A DNA stretch of 28,473 nt from Candidatus Stahliibacteriota bacterium (GCA_030613445.1 JAUWLY010000007.1:1-28473); one strand, 5' to 3'; counted from the first letter of the stretch, positions 1 to 8,253 are shown. Numbers and translations: made by a program. Notes: a model not told the origin generated them from the sequence alone.

Positions 1-863
1 CCAAGATTACGCAGATTCAAACAATCATCCCAGAATTCAAGTGACGTGCTAACAGACCCCCATGAATTATTAACGACTTTTGCATCCTGGGTTGCAAACC
101 ATTGAAAGCCCGCATGTATCCAACTGATCTGGGCACCACCACTGGAATCGAAGACTTTTGCACAGATATAAAAGACGCCAGGTGCCACACCAATATCGTC
201 AGTAAATGGTCCATGACCATCACCGCCACAGATAATTCCCATCATGCGGGTACCATGTCCCTGATCATCATACGGACCAGGCTGACCATTCACTGCATCA
301 AACCAACCAGATGGACGCCACTTCCCGTGCAATGCTGGATGTGAAGTATCAACACCAGTATCCATAGTGCCAATAATAATACCAGTTCCATCATAGCCAT
401 CATTCCAACATGAGTCAGCTTTTATTTTTTGTATATTCCACTCAGGAGTTCGCAGTATTTTGCCGCTGCCTTCTTGCATATTAGTATCGATGTATGCCAC
501 TGTATAGTCATCAATAATGTAATCAATATCTGTACGGGATGTCAAAGATAGAATTAATCCCCTTGTTGCTTTGAAAGCCAAGCCGTTAAAGATCCAATAT
601 GTCTGCACACCCATAGCCGGATCATGCTTAGCTAAAAGATAACTCAATAATGCTTCCTGATCTCTACGAACATAGTCTTGTAAGAATTGAATCTTCTCCT
701 GCTTGGAAGTGCCTGCAGGCAGTATGCTCAGGTCTGGTCGATTTTTCATATGTACAATGACCTCTATCATATCATTGTTCTGCAAATTATCCAGTTGTTC
801 CTGCAGATGCGGATGTATAACACCTGCTACGAGTATTAAGCCTATTATCGCTGTTGTGAACAT
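1..863 (-). CDS. Subtilisin-like S8 serine peptidase, N-terminal part (cut by window edge)
   Basis: This is the first 287 codons of a secreted subtilase; the 3' end lies beyond position 1. It starts with a hydrophobic signal peptide (residues 1 to about 16), followed by an I9-like propeptide region (about 30-125). The S8 domain begins near residue 155. The catalytic Asp168 is visible in 'GTMDTGVD', the catalytic His203 in 'DDQGHGTRMMG', and the conserved 'VVNNSWGS' strand at about 263-270. The catalytic Ser would be off the edge. The ATG at 863 is supported by a GGGAGG ribosome binding site about 6 nt upstream and a strong promoter at 950-977. Subtilases hydrolyse extracellular protein; a C-terminal sorting module like those of its neighbours is likely but not visible. 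Confidence 0.9.
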   Translation of the reverse strand, partial: MFTTAIIGLILVAGVIHPHLQEQLDNLQNNDMIEVIVHMKNRPDLSILPAGTSKQEKIQFLQDYVRRDQEALLSYLLAKHDPAMGVQTYWIFNGLAFKATRGLILSLTSRTDIDYIIDDYTVAYIDTNMQEGSGKILRTPEWNIQKIKADSCWNDGYDGTGIIIGTMDTGVDTSHPALHGKWRPSGWFDAVNGQPGPYDDQGHGTRMMGIICGGDGHGPFTDDIGVAPGVFYICAKVFDSSGGAQISWIHAGFQWFATQDAKVVNNSWGSVSTSLEFWDDCLNLRNL

Positions 864-949
864 AAATACCTCCCTCTCTTATTTTGAAAGTATGACATTT
901 TCCTTACACGTGAAATATTTTGAACTCAATTCAATAAAGTAACTATAAA

Positions 950-977
950 ATTATAAGAAAATACAATAAAATGTCAA
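950..977 (-). promoter_or_regulatory. Promoter of the S8 peptidase gene
   Basis: On the minus strand TTGACA (977-972) is followed after 16 bp by TATAAT (955-950), both perfect consensus hexamers. Transcription should begin near 943, giving a leader of about 80 nt. A run of seven G on the plus strand (978-984) abuts the -35 element. Confidence 0.85.
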
Positions 978-1020
978 GGGGGGGTTGGGTACAACCGTCC
1001 CCGATTGGTTGAGAATTCAC

Positions 1021-1048
1021 TTGACAAATCAGCAATAGTGTATACACT
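1021..1048 (+). promoter_or_regulatory. Promoter of the 1108 gene
   Basis: TTGACA at 1021-1026 and a weaker -10, TACACT (1043-1048), are separated by 16 bp, the same spacing as the other promoters in the window. The -10 lies inside an 18-bp palindrome, so the promoter is probably controlled by a dimeric repressor or similar protein. Confidence 0.6.
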
Positions 1049-1051
1049 ATT
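1034..1051. promoter_or_regulatory. 18-bp perfect palindrome, candidate operator
   Basis: AATAGTGTATACACTATT is a perfect inverted repeat covering the spacer end and the -10 of the promoter at 1021-1048. Its position would block RNA polymerase if bound by a dimeric regulator. The cognate regulator is not identifiable here. Confidence 0.5.
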
Positions 1052-1107
1052 CTATAGTTCTATATAGGTTTAAGTGTATTATGTTAAAAGCATAGAAGGG
1101 AGGTACA

Positions 1108-3225
1108 ATGAAAAACATCATAGTCATGACTGTTGTGGTCGCCAGCCTCATTTTTGCCGATAATCTCGTGACCAACGGCGATTTTGAGCAGGAGCTGACC
1201 ACGGGATGGTTAGTGTATTCTGGCGGGACTACTGATTCCATTACACGTGCCACAACCTATGATCCTGACCCGGATTATGAGGCGTTCGTGTATCGCGCAA
1301 CAGGCGGTGGTTACAGCAAATTATATCAGATAATTGATATTCCCTCTACGGATCTTGATTTCTCAGTGACTGCGAAATTATATGCATATGATAATCACAC
1401 CAGTGCGTGGACTGGCGCAAGCGTAATGATATCATATCTTAATAACAGTGGTTCTGTCTTGGGAACTACTAGGATCTGTGCTCGTTCCACTCAGTGCCCA
1501 TGGAATAATTCATCTACAATGCATATCATAGCGGCTGCTGACTCATTCTGGCACAACTACTCATTCAATATTGAAACAGAACTCGGTAACCTCTCTGCTG
1601 TGAATCCGACAGATGTAAGGAAGATAGAAATAGCTCTGTTCGATTCAACTTATCATTGCTGAGGGGCGACAGAAACGGCAAAGGTCTTTGCCGATGATGT
1701 CGATCTTGATTTTACTGTAACGGGTGTATATCTTGCTTATCGCGATGATACAATAGATGACCAGAGTGGTAACAATAATGGCGTGCTTGATCCGGGTGAA
1801 ACGGCTGACATAAGTGTCCGTATCAAGAATTTTGGTGACCAGACAGCCACAAATGTATCAGGGACGCTCAGGACTTCATCTCCGGATATTACCATCAATG
1901 ATAATTACGGTTACTGGGGAACAATTGCGCCAAGCGATAGCGTTGAGAATACAGCAAACCCGTTCAATGTAACAGCTAATGGCTCAAGCTCTGCTGGAAC
2001 AGTTGTCGATTTTGAACTGGAAGTGACTGATACTGACAGATACACTGACACACTGTACTTCAGTATCATCATAGGTGGTGAAGGATTCGATTATGTGACC
2101 CATGACTGCGGTAATGTAAAACTCTCGGTGACGAGGTATGGCACGTTTGGATACATGTCTGCTTTTGCGCCCAATCCTGGAGACGGGTTTTGTTATCCCA
2201 CAACAAGTAATAGCCACTTATTCATAGGAACGTTCGCCGCCGGTAATAGTGCGGCGTACTGTGTTGACCGTTTCTTTAAAGGTGGTACAGATGACGACGA
2301 CTGGCATACCACAGGTATTCCTGATGGTATGGTAAGGATGTTTGAACCTGGTCCTGATGATTGGGATGAATATGCAACGGCACATTTCGACGACGCTGGA
2401 CACACTTCTCCACAGGATTTAGTAGTTGAACATCACTCCTGGGCATGGGATGATGCAAATGCAAATGATTTTGTAATTGTCAAATTCATATTACGTAATG
2501 AAGGTGGCACAACACTAAGTAATCTCTATGCTGCCACGTTTATGGACTGGGATGTCGGAACTGCGACAAGCAATCAGGGTTCATCTGAAGCGGCGCGAAA
2601 CTTAACATGGATATACCAAAATACACCGTATGTAGGCGTAGCTATCCTCGATCCGCCACGAACCACAACTGCGGCAAATCTTTCATTGGTCAGCCATAAA
2701 GTCTATGTTTATCCGCTTAATGGCTTACCAGACAGCGTGATGATCCAGTTTATGGATGGGACAATTCAACAACCGAGCACAGATACTATTTATGATTGGT
2801 CAGCATGCAACTCATCAGGTCCATTTACACTTGCGCCCACAGACACATTTACTGCTGCCTTTGCAATCCTGGGCGGGGATAATCTCAGCGACCTTCAGGA
2901 AAATGCTGATACTGCTTACAATCGTTACTGGGGTAATATCGGAACCGAAGAGTGGAGTACTGCATCCCCTGCAAATATCAGTCTATATCCAGCGATCTCT
3001 CATGGTAAAGCCTACACAATTGCGTATAGCATGTCAGTTGAAACACCTGTATATGTGAAAGTGTACAATACAGTTGGTCAATTATTAAAAGAACAGGACT
3101 TTGGTAGAATTTCTGGTGCAGGAGAATTAAAACTGGATATCTCTCATTTTGCGCAGGGCGTGTACTTTGCTCAAATTGAATATGGGAACACGAAACAGAC
3201 TTCAAAAATTATCTGGTTAAAATAG
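1108..3225 (+). CDS. Secreted carbohydrate-binding/CARDB protein with in-frame TGA (putative Sec at residue 185) and C-terminal sorting module
   Basis: One continuous frame of 705 residues if the TGA at 1660-1662 is read through. Residues 1-17 are a signal peptide. Residues about 18-190 form a CBM4/9-like jelly-roll ('NLVTNGDFE...GW' opening, 'VFADDVDLDF' closing strand). A CARDB-type Ig domain follows ('GNNNGVLDPGETADI'), then a large beta-rich domain of unknown role, and a C-terminal sorting-like module ending 'GVYFAQIEYGN...KIIWLK'. The TGA sits directly after a Cys codon ('YHC-U-GATE') and just before the last strand of the jelly-roll, so termination there would remove that strand and all later domains. 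The frame after it shows ordinary domain sequence, not decay. The ATG at 1108 has a GGGAGGT ribosome binding site. A terminator follows at 3248. Function beyond surface or polysaccharide binding is unknown. Confidence 0.75.
1660..1702 (+). other. In-frame UGA followed by a bacterial SECIS-like stem-loop
   Basis: The TGA is at 1660-1662. A lower 5-bp stem (CGACA 1667-1671 with TGTCG 1698-1702) is separated by a symmetric 4x4 internal loop from a perfect 7-bp upper stem (CGGCAAA 1676-1682 with TTTGCCG 1687-1693). The apical loop is GGTC (1683-1686), starting 20 nt after the UGA. The E. coli fdhF SECIS also has an AGGUCU-type apex, beginning about 18 nt after its UGA. The bulged U of the E. coli upper stem is not seen here. 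Confidence 0.65.
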
Positions 3226-3247
3226 AGATTGATTAGGCGAATCCTAT

Positions 3248-3280
3248 AGTGGGGGTGATAATTCACCCCCACTTTTTTTT
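3248..3280 (+). terminator. Rho-independent terminator after the 1108-3225 gene
   Basis: An 11-bp perfect stem (AGTGGGGGTGA / TCACCCCCACT) with loop TAAT is followed by a run of eight T. Confidence 0.95.
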
Positions 3281-3339
3281 ACCACTTGCTCATTAAAAAT
3301 AATAGACAGCCTCCACCTCTTCCCCGAAAAATGCTTAAG

Positions 3340-3364
3340 AACAACTGATACCTGGTGTTCACCT
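3340..3364. repeat. 25-bp dispersed intergenic repeat, copy 1
   Basis: AACAACTG-A-TACCTGGTGTTCACCT. It matches copy 2 at 6491-6515 in 24 of 25 positions. It contains a small hairpin (GGTG-TT-CACC). It lies in the 306-bp gap 3226-3531, which otherwise holds the terminator at 3248, the 9-nt phased repeat at 3397 and the promoter at 3489. Confidence 0.6.
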
Positions 3365-3396
3365 GTTCATAGCATGTCAAGAGGCGACATTATAAT

Positions 3397-3441
3397 CGTT
3401 TCATTCGTTTGGAGCGTTTAGATCGTTATCAACGTTTCAAA
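3397..3441. repeat. Five phased 9-nt units beginning CGTT
   Basis: CGTT(T/A) recurs exactly every 9 nt at 3397, 3406, 3415, 3424 and 3433; four units begin CGTTT and one CGTTA, and the last four bases vary. No open frame here looks like a gene, so it is a non-coding degenerate tandem array. Confidence 0.55.
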
Positions 3442-3488
3442 CACTAAATTTGAACAACCTGGCACCAATATCAAGAGTAGATTTGGTA

Positions 3489-3516
3489 TTGACAAAACTT
3501 ATGTTCATGTTATAAT
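3489..3516 (+). promoter_or_regulatory. Promoter of the 3532 gene
   Basis: TTGACA (3489-3494), 16-bp spacer, TATAAT (3511-3516). Initiation is expected near 3522-3524, only about 8-10 nt before the start codon and practically on the ribosome binding site. Confidence 0.9.
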
Positions 3517-3531
3517 TATAAAAGAGGTAAA

Positions 3532-6240
3532 TTGAACACAATTAGCCAAAAAACATCTTGTCCACTTGTTACATTTTGTATTCTATTGAGTATTTCCATA
3601 TTGCACACACAGGATGTTGAACCACCTTTTGATGTTAACCAGACAATTGAGCAGGTCTATGAGTGTCGTAATTTTACAGAGCCGAGGGAAGGCGAGTTTC
3701 TGATTGATACGAATGTTGTGTATGTGGAAGCAATTGGTTTCAAATATCTTACTGCTATTGCCTTTGATGGTACAAATTACCTTGTGGTGTGGGTAGACAC
3801 ACGTCGTAAAGAATCATATGACATCTGTGGTGCCAGAGTTACACCATCAGGCACTGTCCTTGATTCAGCTGGTATTCTTATCTGTACTGCTGTCAGAAAG
3901 CAGGATTTCCCTGCTGTTACCTTTGGCAGTACGCACTACCTCGTAGTAAGGCATGACTGGCGCAACGATTATGGAAATTATGATAATTCAGACATCTATG
4001 GTGCGCGGGTCACGCAATCGGGAATTGTTTTGGATACAGCTGGTATCGCCATAGCAGATAGTACATATAAGGAGTCATGTCCCTCTGTCGGCTTTGATGG
4101 CACAAATTACATGGTTGTGTGGCATGATTACAGAAATGATAATTACTATCCTGATATTTATGGTGCTCGTGTGGATACTTCTGGGGTGGTGTTGGACATA
4201 GAAGGTTTTGTTGTATCAGATGCACCAAATAGTCAAGCAGCGCCTTCCATTGCCTTTGATGGTACAAATTACCTTACCGTGTGGTGTAATAGTGGCAATA
4301 TTTTTGGTGCTCGGGTCGAGCCATCAGGGACTGTTATAGACTCAAGTGGTATTCCCATATCAATTGCACCTGGTAATCAATACAGACCTCATGTAACTTT
4401 TGGTGGCACGTATTACTTGGTGGTATGGCATGATGGTCGCAATTGTGTTTGGGCTTGTGATATTTACGGTGCAAGAGTTACTCCCTCAGGTATAGTATTA
4501 GACCCTGAAGGTATTATTATTTCGCCTGAGGAGAATCATCAACTTTACCCTTCTGTTGCTTTTGATGGCATAAACTATCTCGTTACCTGGTATGACAATC
4601 GTGAGGGGGGTTCGTCTGTTGAGATCTATGGCGCACGGGTAGATACAGCGGGTTTTATTCTTGATCCATTGGGCATCTTAATATCACAATCACAGGACGC
4701 TAGCCTTAGACCTGCTGTTGCCTTTGATGGCGTAAATTATTTTGTTGTCTGGGATTATTATGAAAGCGGCGGTTCTAATACTAATGTTTATGGTACAAGA
4801 GTTTCTCAATTAGGTTATATTTTAGACTCCTTGGGCATTCTTATATCTACAGCAGCATATGGACAGTTTGATCCCTCGGTAGCCTTTGATGGTACGAATT
4901 ATCTTGCAATCTGGGAAGATACTCGCGAAGATCCATATTCGGATATTTACGGTACTAGGATTTCACCAACTGGTGCAATTTTAGAACCAAACAGTATTCC
5001 CATATGTACCGCAGAGAATGAACACGTAGATCCGTCGGTGATTTTTGGTGGTACACACTATCTGGCGGTCTGGGAAGATAAACGCAGCGGTGAAAAAGAT
5101 ATCTATGGTACGCGCATTTTGCCATCTGGAGCAGTTTTGGATACCAGTGGTATCCCTGTCTCAGTGGCACCGTATGAGCAGCGGTATCCAACTATTGCCT
5201 TTGACGGCACAAATTATTTTGTGGTATGGCAGGACTATCGCTGCGGCTATCAGTATGATATTTATGGAGCCAGAGTTTCATCATCCGGTGTAGTATTGGA
5301 TACCGCAGGAATAATGATTGATACTACAGCACTCAGTCCTCATCGTCCTGCAGTTGGTTTTGATGGCACAAATTATCTAGTAGTATGGAGTGCCTATCCT
5401 GGCGTCGGACCTCCTCGCGATCTTTACGGCATCCGTATTTCTCAATCTGGTGAGGTATTGGATCCGGCACCGCTTATAATTACGAATGCTGCTGGTCATC
5501 AAAAACTTCCTCACGTTGGTTTTGACGGTACAAATTATCTAGTCGTCTGGGAAGACTGGCGTTATTATCAGGACTCTGCTGATGTTTGGGGTGCTCGTGT
5601 GGATACTTCTGGAACGGTTTTAGACCCAAATGGTTTTGTCATTACAGATGCAAATCGACATCAAGGAGCTCCTGTAGTTACCTTTGATGGTTTAAATTAT
5701 GTTGTAGTATGGGAAGACAAACGTAGCGGATTTTACTATGATATATATGGTGCTAAAGTAGATACTTCAGGATTAGTACTTGATTCATTTGCTGTATCAA
5801 CTCAAAATGCTAATCAATTTACCCCATCCCTTACAAGTGGTGAGGCAGACCAAATTCTTTTCGTATATTCGTCTTGGACATCCTCTATTAATAATCATCC
5901 TGCAAATACATTTCGTATTTGGGGCAAATTTTATCCATTTGTTGGCATAGAAGAGAATGCTCGACGCTCCACGCTTTACGCCCTACGCTTATTAGAGGTC
6001 TATCCAAATCCTGTCCAAAAAGAGTGCAATATAGAATACAATCTACCACAAAAATCTAAAGTAAACATATCACTGTTTGATGTAACAGGAAGATTGGTTC
6101 AGGAAATTATCAATGAAAAGCAAAACACTGGAAAGTATAGTAGAACGTTTGATATGACTGATTTGTCTCAAGGTGTTTATTTTATAAAATTTAATACTGA
6201 AAAGTGTTCGGAGACGAAAAAAATTATTTTTATAAAATAG
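3532..6240 (+). CDS. Secreted 13-repeat beta-propeller-like protein with C-terminal sorting module
   Basis: 902 residues. A TTG start at 3532 is preceded by AGAGGT (3523-3528); the promoter at 3489-3516 fixes this start, since anything further upstream would not be transcribed. Residues 1 to about 27 are a signal peptide. From about residue 75 to 790 there are thirteen copies of a 50-57-residue unit, consensus 'FDGTNYLVVWxD' then 'DIYGARV', 'SGxVLDxxGI' and 'xxQxxPSV', followed by a degenerate fourteenth. Residues about 820-902 are the sorting-like module ('VYPNPV', 'DVTGRLVQE', 'GVYFIKF'). Repeats of this kind usually fold as beta-propeller blades; 13 + 1 units could make two seven-bladed propellers, which is inference. 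There is no catalytic signature. Role: probably surface binding or adhesion. The gene stands alone. Confidence 0.88.
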   Translation: MNTISQKTSCPLVTFCILLSISILHTQDVEPPFDVNQTIEQVYECRNFTEPREGEFLIDTNVVYVEAIGFKYLTAIAFDGTNYLVVWVDTRRKESYDICGARVTPSGTVLDSAGILICTAVRKQDFPAVTFGSTHYLVVRHDWRNDYGNYDNSDIYGARVTQSGIVLDTAGIAIADSTYKESCPSVGFDGTNYMVVWHDYRNDNYYPDIYGARVDTSGVVLDIEGFVVSDAPNSQAAPSIAFDGTNYLTVWCNSGNIFGARVEPSGTVIDSSGIPISIAPGNQYRPHVTFGGTYYLVVWHDGRNCVWACDIYGARVTPSGIVLDPEGIIISPEENHQLYPSVAFDGINYLVTWYDNREGGSSVEIYGARVDTAGFILDPLGILISQSQDASLRPAVAFDGVNYFVVWDYYESGGSNTNVYGTRVSQLGYILDSLGILISTAAYGQFDPSVAFDGTNYLAIWEDTREDPYSDIYGTRISPTGAILEPNSIPICTAENEHVDPSVIFGGTHYLAVWEDKRSGEKDIYGTRILPSGAVLDTSGIPVSVAPYEQRYPTIAFDGTNYFVVWQDYRCGYQYDIYGARVSSSGVVLDTAGIMIDTTALSPHRPAVGFDGTNYLVVWSAYPGVGPPRDLYGIRISQSGEVLDPAPLIITNAAGHQKLPHVGFDGTNYLVVWEDWRYYQDSADVWGARVDTSGTVLDPNGFVITDANRHQGAPVVTFDGLNYVVVWEDKRSGFYYDIYGAKVDTSGLVLDSFAVSTQNANQFTPSLTSGEADQILFVYSSWTSSINNHPANTFRIWGKFYPFVGIEENARRSTLYALRLLEVYPNPVQKECNIEYNLPQKSKVNISLFDVTGRLVQEIINEKQNTGKYSRTFDMTDLSQGVYFIKFNTEKCSETKKIIFIK

Positions 6241-6355
6241 ATTAGGCGCCACGAATACTAAAACTACATTATCACTCGGATTTCATAGATTTAGTACAGA
6301 AGTGCACAGATGCAGTCCAGAGCGTCGTTTGTGCGATTTTGAAGTTGTGACAAAT

Positions 6356-6397
6356 TTGACACTGATTTTGATAGAATTGGCACAGATTTCTACAAAA
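6356..6397. repeat. Two 21-nt degenerate tandem units in an intergenic gap
   Basis: Units starting TTGACACTGATTTT (6356) and TTGGCACAGATTTC (6377) follow head to tail, and a third start (TTGAAC) comes at 6398. The rest of the 6241-6513 gap holds only the 25-bp repeat copy at its end. No terminator is visible after the 3532-6240 gene. Confidence 0.35.
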
Positions 6398-6490
6398 TTG
6401 AACTTTTCGGGTCAGGCGCTATTTGTTCAATTTTGAATAATTAAACACCTGCTGCCCAATATCAATATCGGTGATAAGGTGCTGAGGCGA

Positions 6491-6515
6491 AACAACTGGT
6501 ACCTGGTGTTCACCT
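6491..6515. repeat. 25-bp dispersed intergenic repeat, copy 2
   Basis: AACAACTG-G-TACCTGGTGTTCACCT. It differs from the copy at 3340-3364 by one base. Its right end overlaps the last two bases of the stop codon (6514-6516) of the minus-strand YjbQ gene. Confidence 0.6.
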
Positions 6516-6930
6516 ACTCGCCGATTATCTTTACTAAAACTCGTTTGTCCCTCTTGCCGTCAAATTCACCATAAAAGATCTGCTCCCAGGGGCCAAAGTC
6601 TAACTTACCATCAGTCACCGCGATGACCACTTCTCTCCGAATTAACTGTCTTTTTATATGGGCATCCGCATTGGTCTCGCCGGTGAGGTTATGTGCATAG
6701 AGTTCTGGATTGTGTGGGATATTCTCTTCCAGCCATTTCTTATAATCTGCATGCAGTCCATTTTCATCGTCATTAATGAAAACGCTCGCCGTTATGTGCA
6801 TTGCATTCACCAGACAAAAACCCTCTTTTATCCCACTTTCTTTCAGTATTTTCTCAACCTTCGGAGTAATGTTTATGAACTCCATCCGGTTTTTTGTATG
6901 AAACCAAAGTTCTTTTTTAACACTCTTCAT
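6514..6930 (-). CDS. yjbQ: YjbQ/UPF0047 family protein
   Basis: 138 residues, full length for the family. The sequence matches the UPF0047 pattern: an 'FHTKNRMEFINITPKVEKIL' opening, a central 'LVNAMHITASVFINDDENGL' strand with the conserved His and Asp, 'NPELYAHN' plus 'NADAHIKRQLI', and 'LDFGPWEQIFYGEFDG..DKRVLVKI' at the end. Family members are small trimeric beta-proteins; E. coli YjbQ has secondary thiamine-phosphate synthase activity, but the physiological role is unclear. It is the last gene of a three-gene minus-strand operon, starting 24 bp after the DUF2007 gene. It has a GGAG ribosome binding site about 9 nt before ATG 6930. Confidence 0.93.
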   Translation of the reverse strand: MKSVKKELWFHTKNRMEFINITPKVEKILKESGIKEGFCLVNAMHITASVFINDDENGLHADYKKWLEENIPHNPELYAHNLTGETNADAHIKRQLIRREVVIAVTDGKLDFGPWEQIFYGEFDGKRDKRVLVKIIGE

Positions 6931-6954
6931 GTCTTGATCTCCTGCAACTATATT

Positions 6955-7329
6955 CTATCTTCTCAAGAAAATATTACAGAACTGGATGATAAACCAAATA
7001 GCGACTGGCATGCCCAACATGAGAAACCAGAACACCCAGAGTTTCCTTCTGCGCCGGGGGTCTTTGCTCTTGGTCCACTTGACATTCAACAACTCCTTAT
7101 CTATTGGAAGGCCATCTACGATTATTTTTGCGTCATCAAGTTTTTCTTCCGGGGCAAAGACCACATACTCAACCCCTGGCCCGGCAACTGGAGTCACTGG
7201 AGAAAGCAGTATTCCGGTGATTGAACCCTGTTGCAAGTAGCAGGGTATATTATTTTTACGCAGCGTTTCGATCACCATCTCAGCAACGTACGGCTGTTGA
7301 TGTCTGAAAACCTCAATGAATTTAGCCAT
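6955..7329 (-). CDS. DUF2007-domain protein with C-terminal membrane anchor
   Basis: 124 residues. Residues 1-75 match the small DUF2007 fold ('FIEVFRHQQPYVAEMVIETL', 'NNIPCYLQQG', 'VEYVVFAPEEKLDDAKIIVD'), a ferredoxin-like domain annotated as a putative signal-transducing protein. A basic stretch (KSKDPRRRRK) and one transmembrane helix (about 97-117) follow, so the domain should face the cytoplasm. It sits 35 bp after the upstream membrane-protein gene and 24 bp before yjbQ. The ribosome binding site before ATG 7329 is weak, suggesting coupling or re-initiation within the operon. Confidence 0.8.
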   Translation of the reverse strand: MAKFIEVFRHQQPYVAEMVIETLRKNNIPCYLQQGSITGILLSPVTPVAGPGVEYVVFAPEEKLDDAKIIVDGLPIDKELLNVKWTKSKDPRRRRKLWVFWFLMLGMPVAIWFIIQFCNIFLRR

Positions 7330-7364
7330 ATCTTTTAACTGCTCTCCGGGACACTGTTACTCCT

Positions 7365-8045
7365 TCACTTGCTATTTTTTCTCTTGAACGACCAATAATT
7401 TCCAAAAAGATAACCGAGCGTAAGAAAAAATAAGTACAATACAAGCATAAGCGGCATCGACGGCATGCGCATGTAGAGTGCATCGCTTGCAATACTATTA
7501 AGAAACGCAATATATAGACAGAAAGGACCAATAAGCGCAAATAAAAACGCAAAGAAGTTCTTTATATTTGATAAACGCAATACTGCCTTGTCAGCGATTT
7601 GTCTACCAAATTTTTGCCAGAAAGAGAAAAATCCTTGAGCTTCACGCGGCAGCAAAGATTCTCTTTGAATAAGGTAATAGGCAAAGAACTCAAAACTGAT
7701 TACTGCAAGCAGCACCTTGCCGGTAAACCCGTACCACCGTGCTAAAGAAAGTCCCATCTTTTCAACAACAACACACCAGATAGGGTTTGCTTCAAATGAG
7801 AGATCTGGGCATACTTTTAGGGTTCCAAAAAAATCGAAAAGATGTGCAAACAGTGAAATACAACCCACAATAAGGGATGCTTGCCATTTACCAGACAGAG
7901 AGTGCTTGCGCAGCACAAACACCATGCCGATTGCAACGAAGAACACAAGCAACCATGCCAGGATAATCATGGGTAAACCGAAGCGCGCCACAAACCTCAG
8001 GATTGCCTCCAGAAGATCATAAGTTGATTTATTGAATTCGCTCAT
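7365..8045 (-). CDS. Polytopic membrane protein of unknown function
   Basis: 226 residues with about five or six hydrophobic helices. The segment 'DFFGTLKVCPDLSFEANPIW' resembles the 'D..T......E.NP' signature of DUF5658-like small membrane proteins, so a distant relationship is possible but not certain. The ATG at 8045 is chosen over a GTG three codons upstream because AGGTG lies at the right distance from it. It is the first gene of the operon with the DUF2007 and yjbQ genes. It is the only complete gene in the window ending in TGA (7367-7365); read-through would add just ten residues before TAA, so a normal stop is the likelier reading. Confidence 0.75.
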   Translation of the reverse strand: MSEFNKSTYDLLEAILRFVARFGLPMIILAWLLVFFVAIGMVFVLRKHSLSGKWQASLIVGCISLFAHLFDFFGTLKVCPDLSFEANPIWCVVVEKMGLSLARWYGFTGKVLLAVISFEFFAYYLIQRESLLPREAQGFFSFWQKFGRQIADKAVLRLSNIKNFFAFLFALIGPFCLYIAFLNSIASDALYMRMPSMPLMLVLYLFFLTLGYLFGNYWSFKRKNSK

Positions 8046-8134
8046 ATGAATCACCTAATACGAAAACAGTCGATCTTTGAACCCGGTCGTGCAAGGGATC
8101 TAACTCGGTTATTGGTTTTTGCATTAGCTATACA

Positions 8135-8162
8135 ACAATAATGAAAAAGCAGGATTTGTCAA
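8135..8162 (-). promoter_or_regulatory. Promoter of the membrane protein-DUF2007-yjbQ operon
   Basis: On the minus strand TTGACA (8162-8157), 16-bp spacer, TATTGT (8140-8135). The leader would be about 80-85 nt; no known riboswitch fold was recognised in it. Confidence 0.7.
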
Positions 8163-8202
8163 TTCGTTAATTATGAAATCACCGAACGCACTACATTGTC
8201 TG

Positions 8203-8236
8203 AAAAAATAAGGGGAGCCATTATGGCTCCCCTTAT
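8203..8236 (-). terminator. Rho-independent terminator after the FG-GAP/VCBS-type gene
   Basis: A 13-bp perfect stem (8208-8220 with 8224-8236, loop TTA) precedes a T-rich run on the minus strand (plus-strand A run at 8203-8208). It ends the transcript of the 8254-9453 gene. Confidence 0.92.
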
Positions 8237-8253
8237 AAGAGAAAGTGAAACCT

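Noticed and set aside
978..1002. G-rich hairpin between the divergent promoters as a terminator
   Set aside because: The stem has a mismatch and no U-tract on either strand.
1663..3225. Treating the part after the first TGA as a separate gene starting at an internal GTG/ATG
   Set aside because: The frame is continuous with the upstream part, the jelly-roll domain closes only after the TGA, and there is no promoter, ribosome binding site or signal peptide at the internal start.
6658..7224. Plus-strand 188-residue open frame
   Set aside because: It lies antisense over the yjbQ and DUF2007 genes, has no promoter or ribosome binding site, and its composition looks like a reverse-strand shadow.
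8060..8135. A tRNA-like GGGTTCAA stretch in the leader of the membrane-protein operon
   Set aside because: The flanking bases do not form a T-arm stem or a cloverleaf with an acceptor stem.
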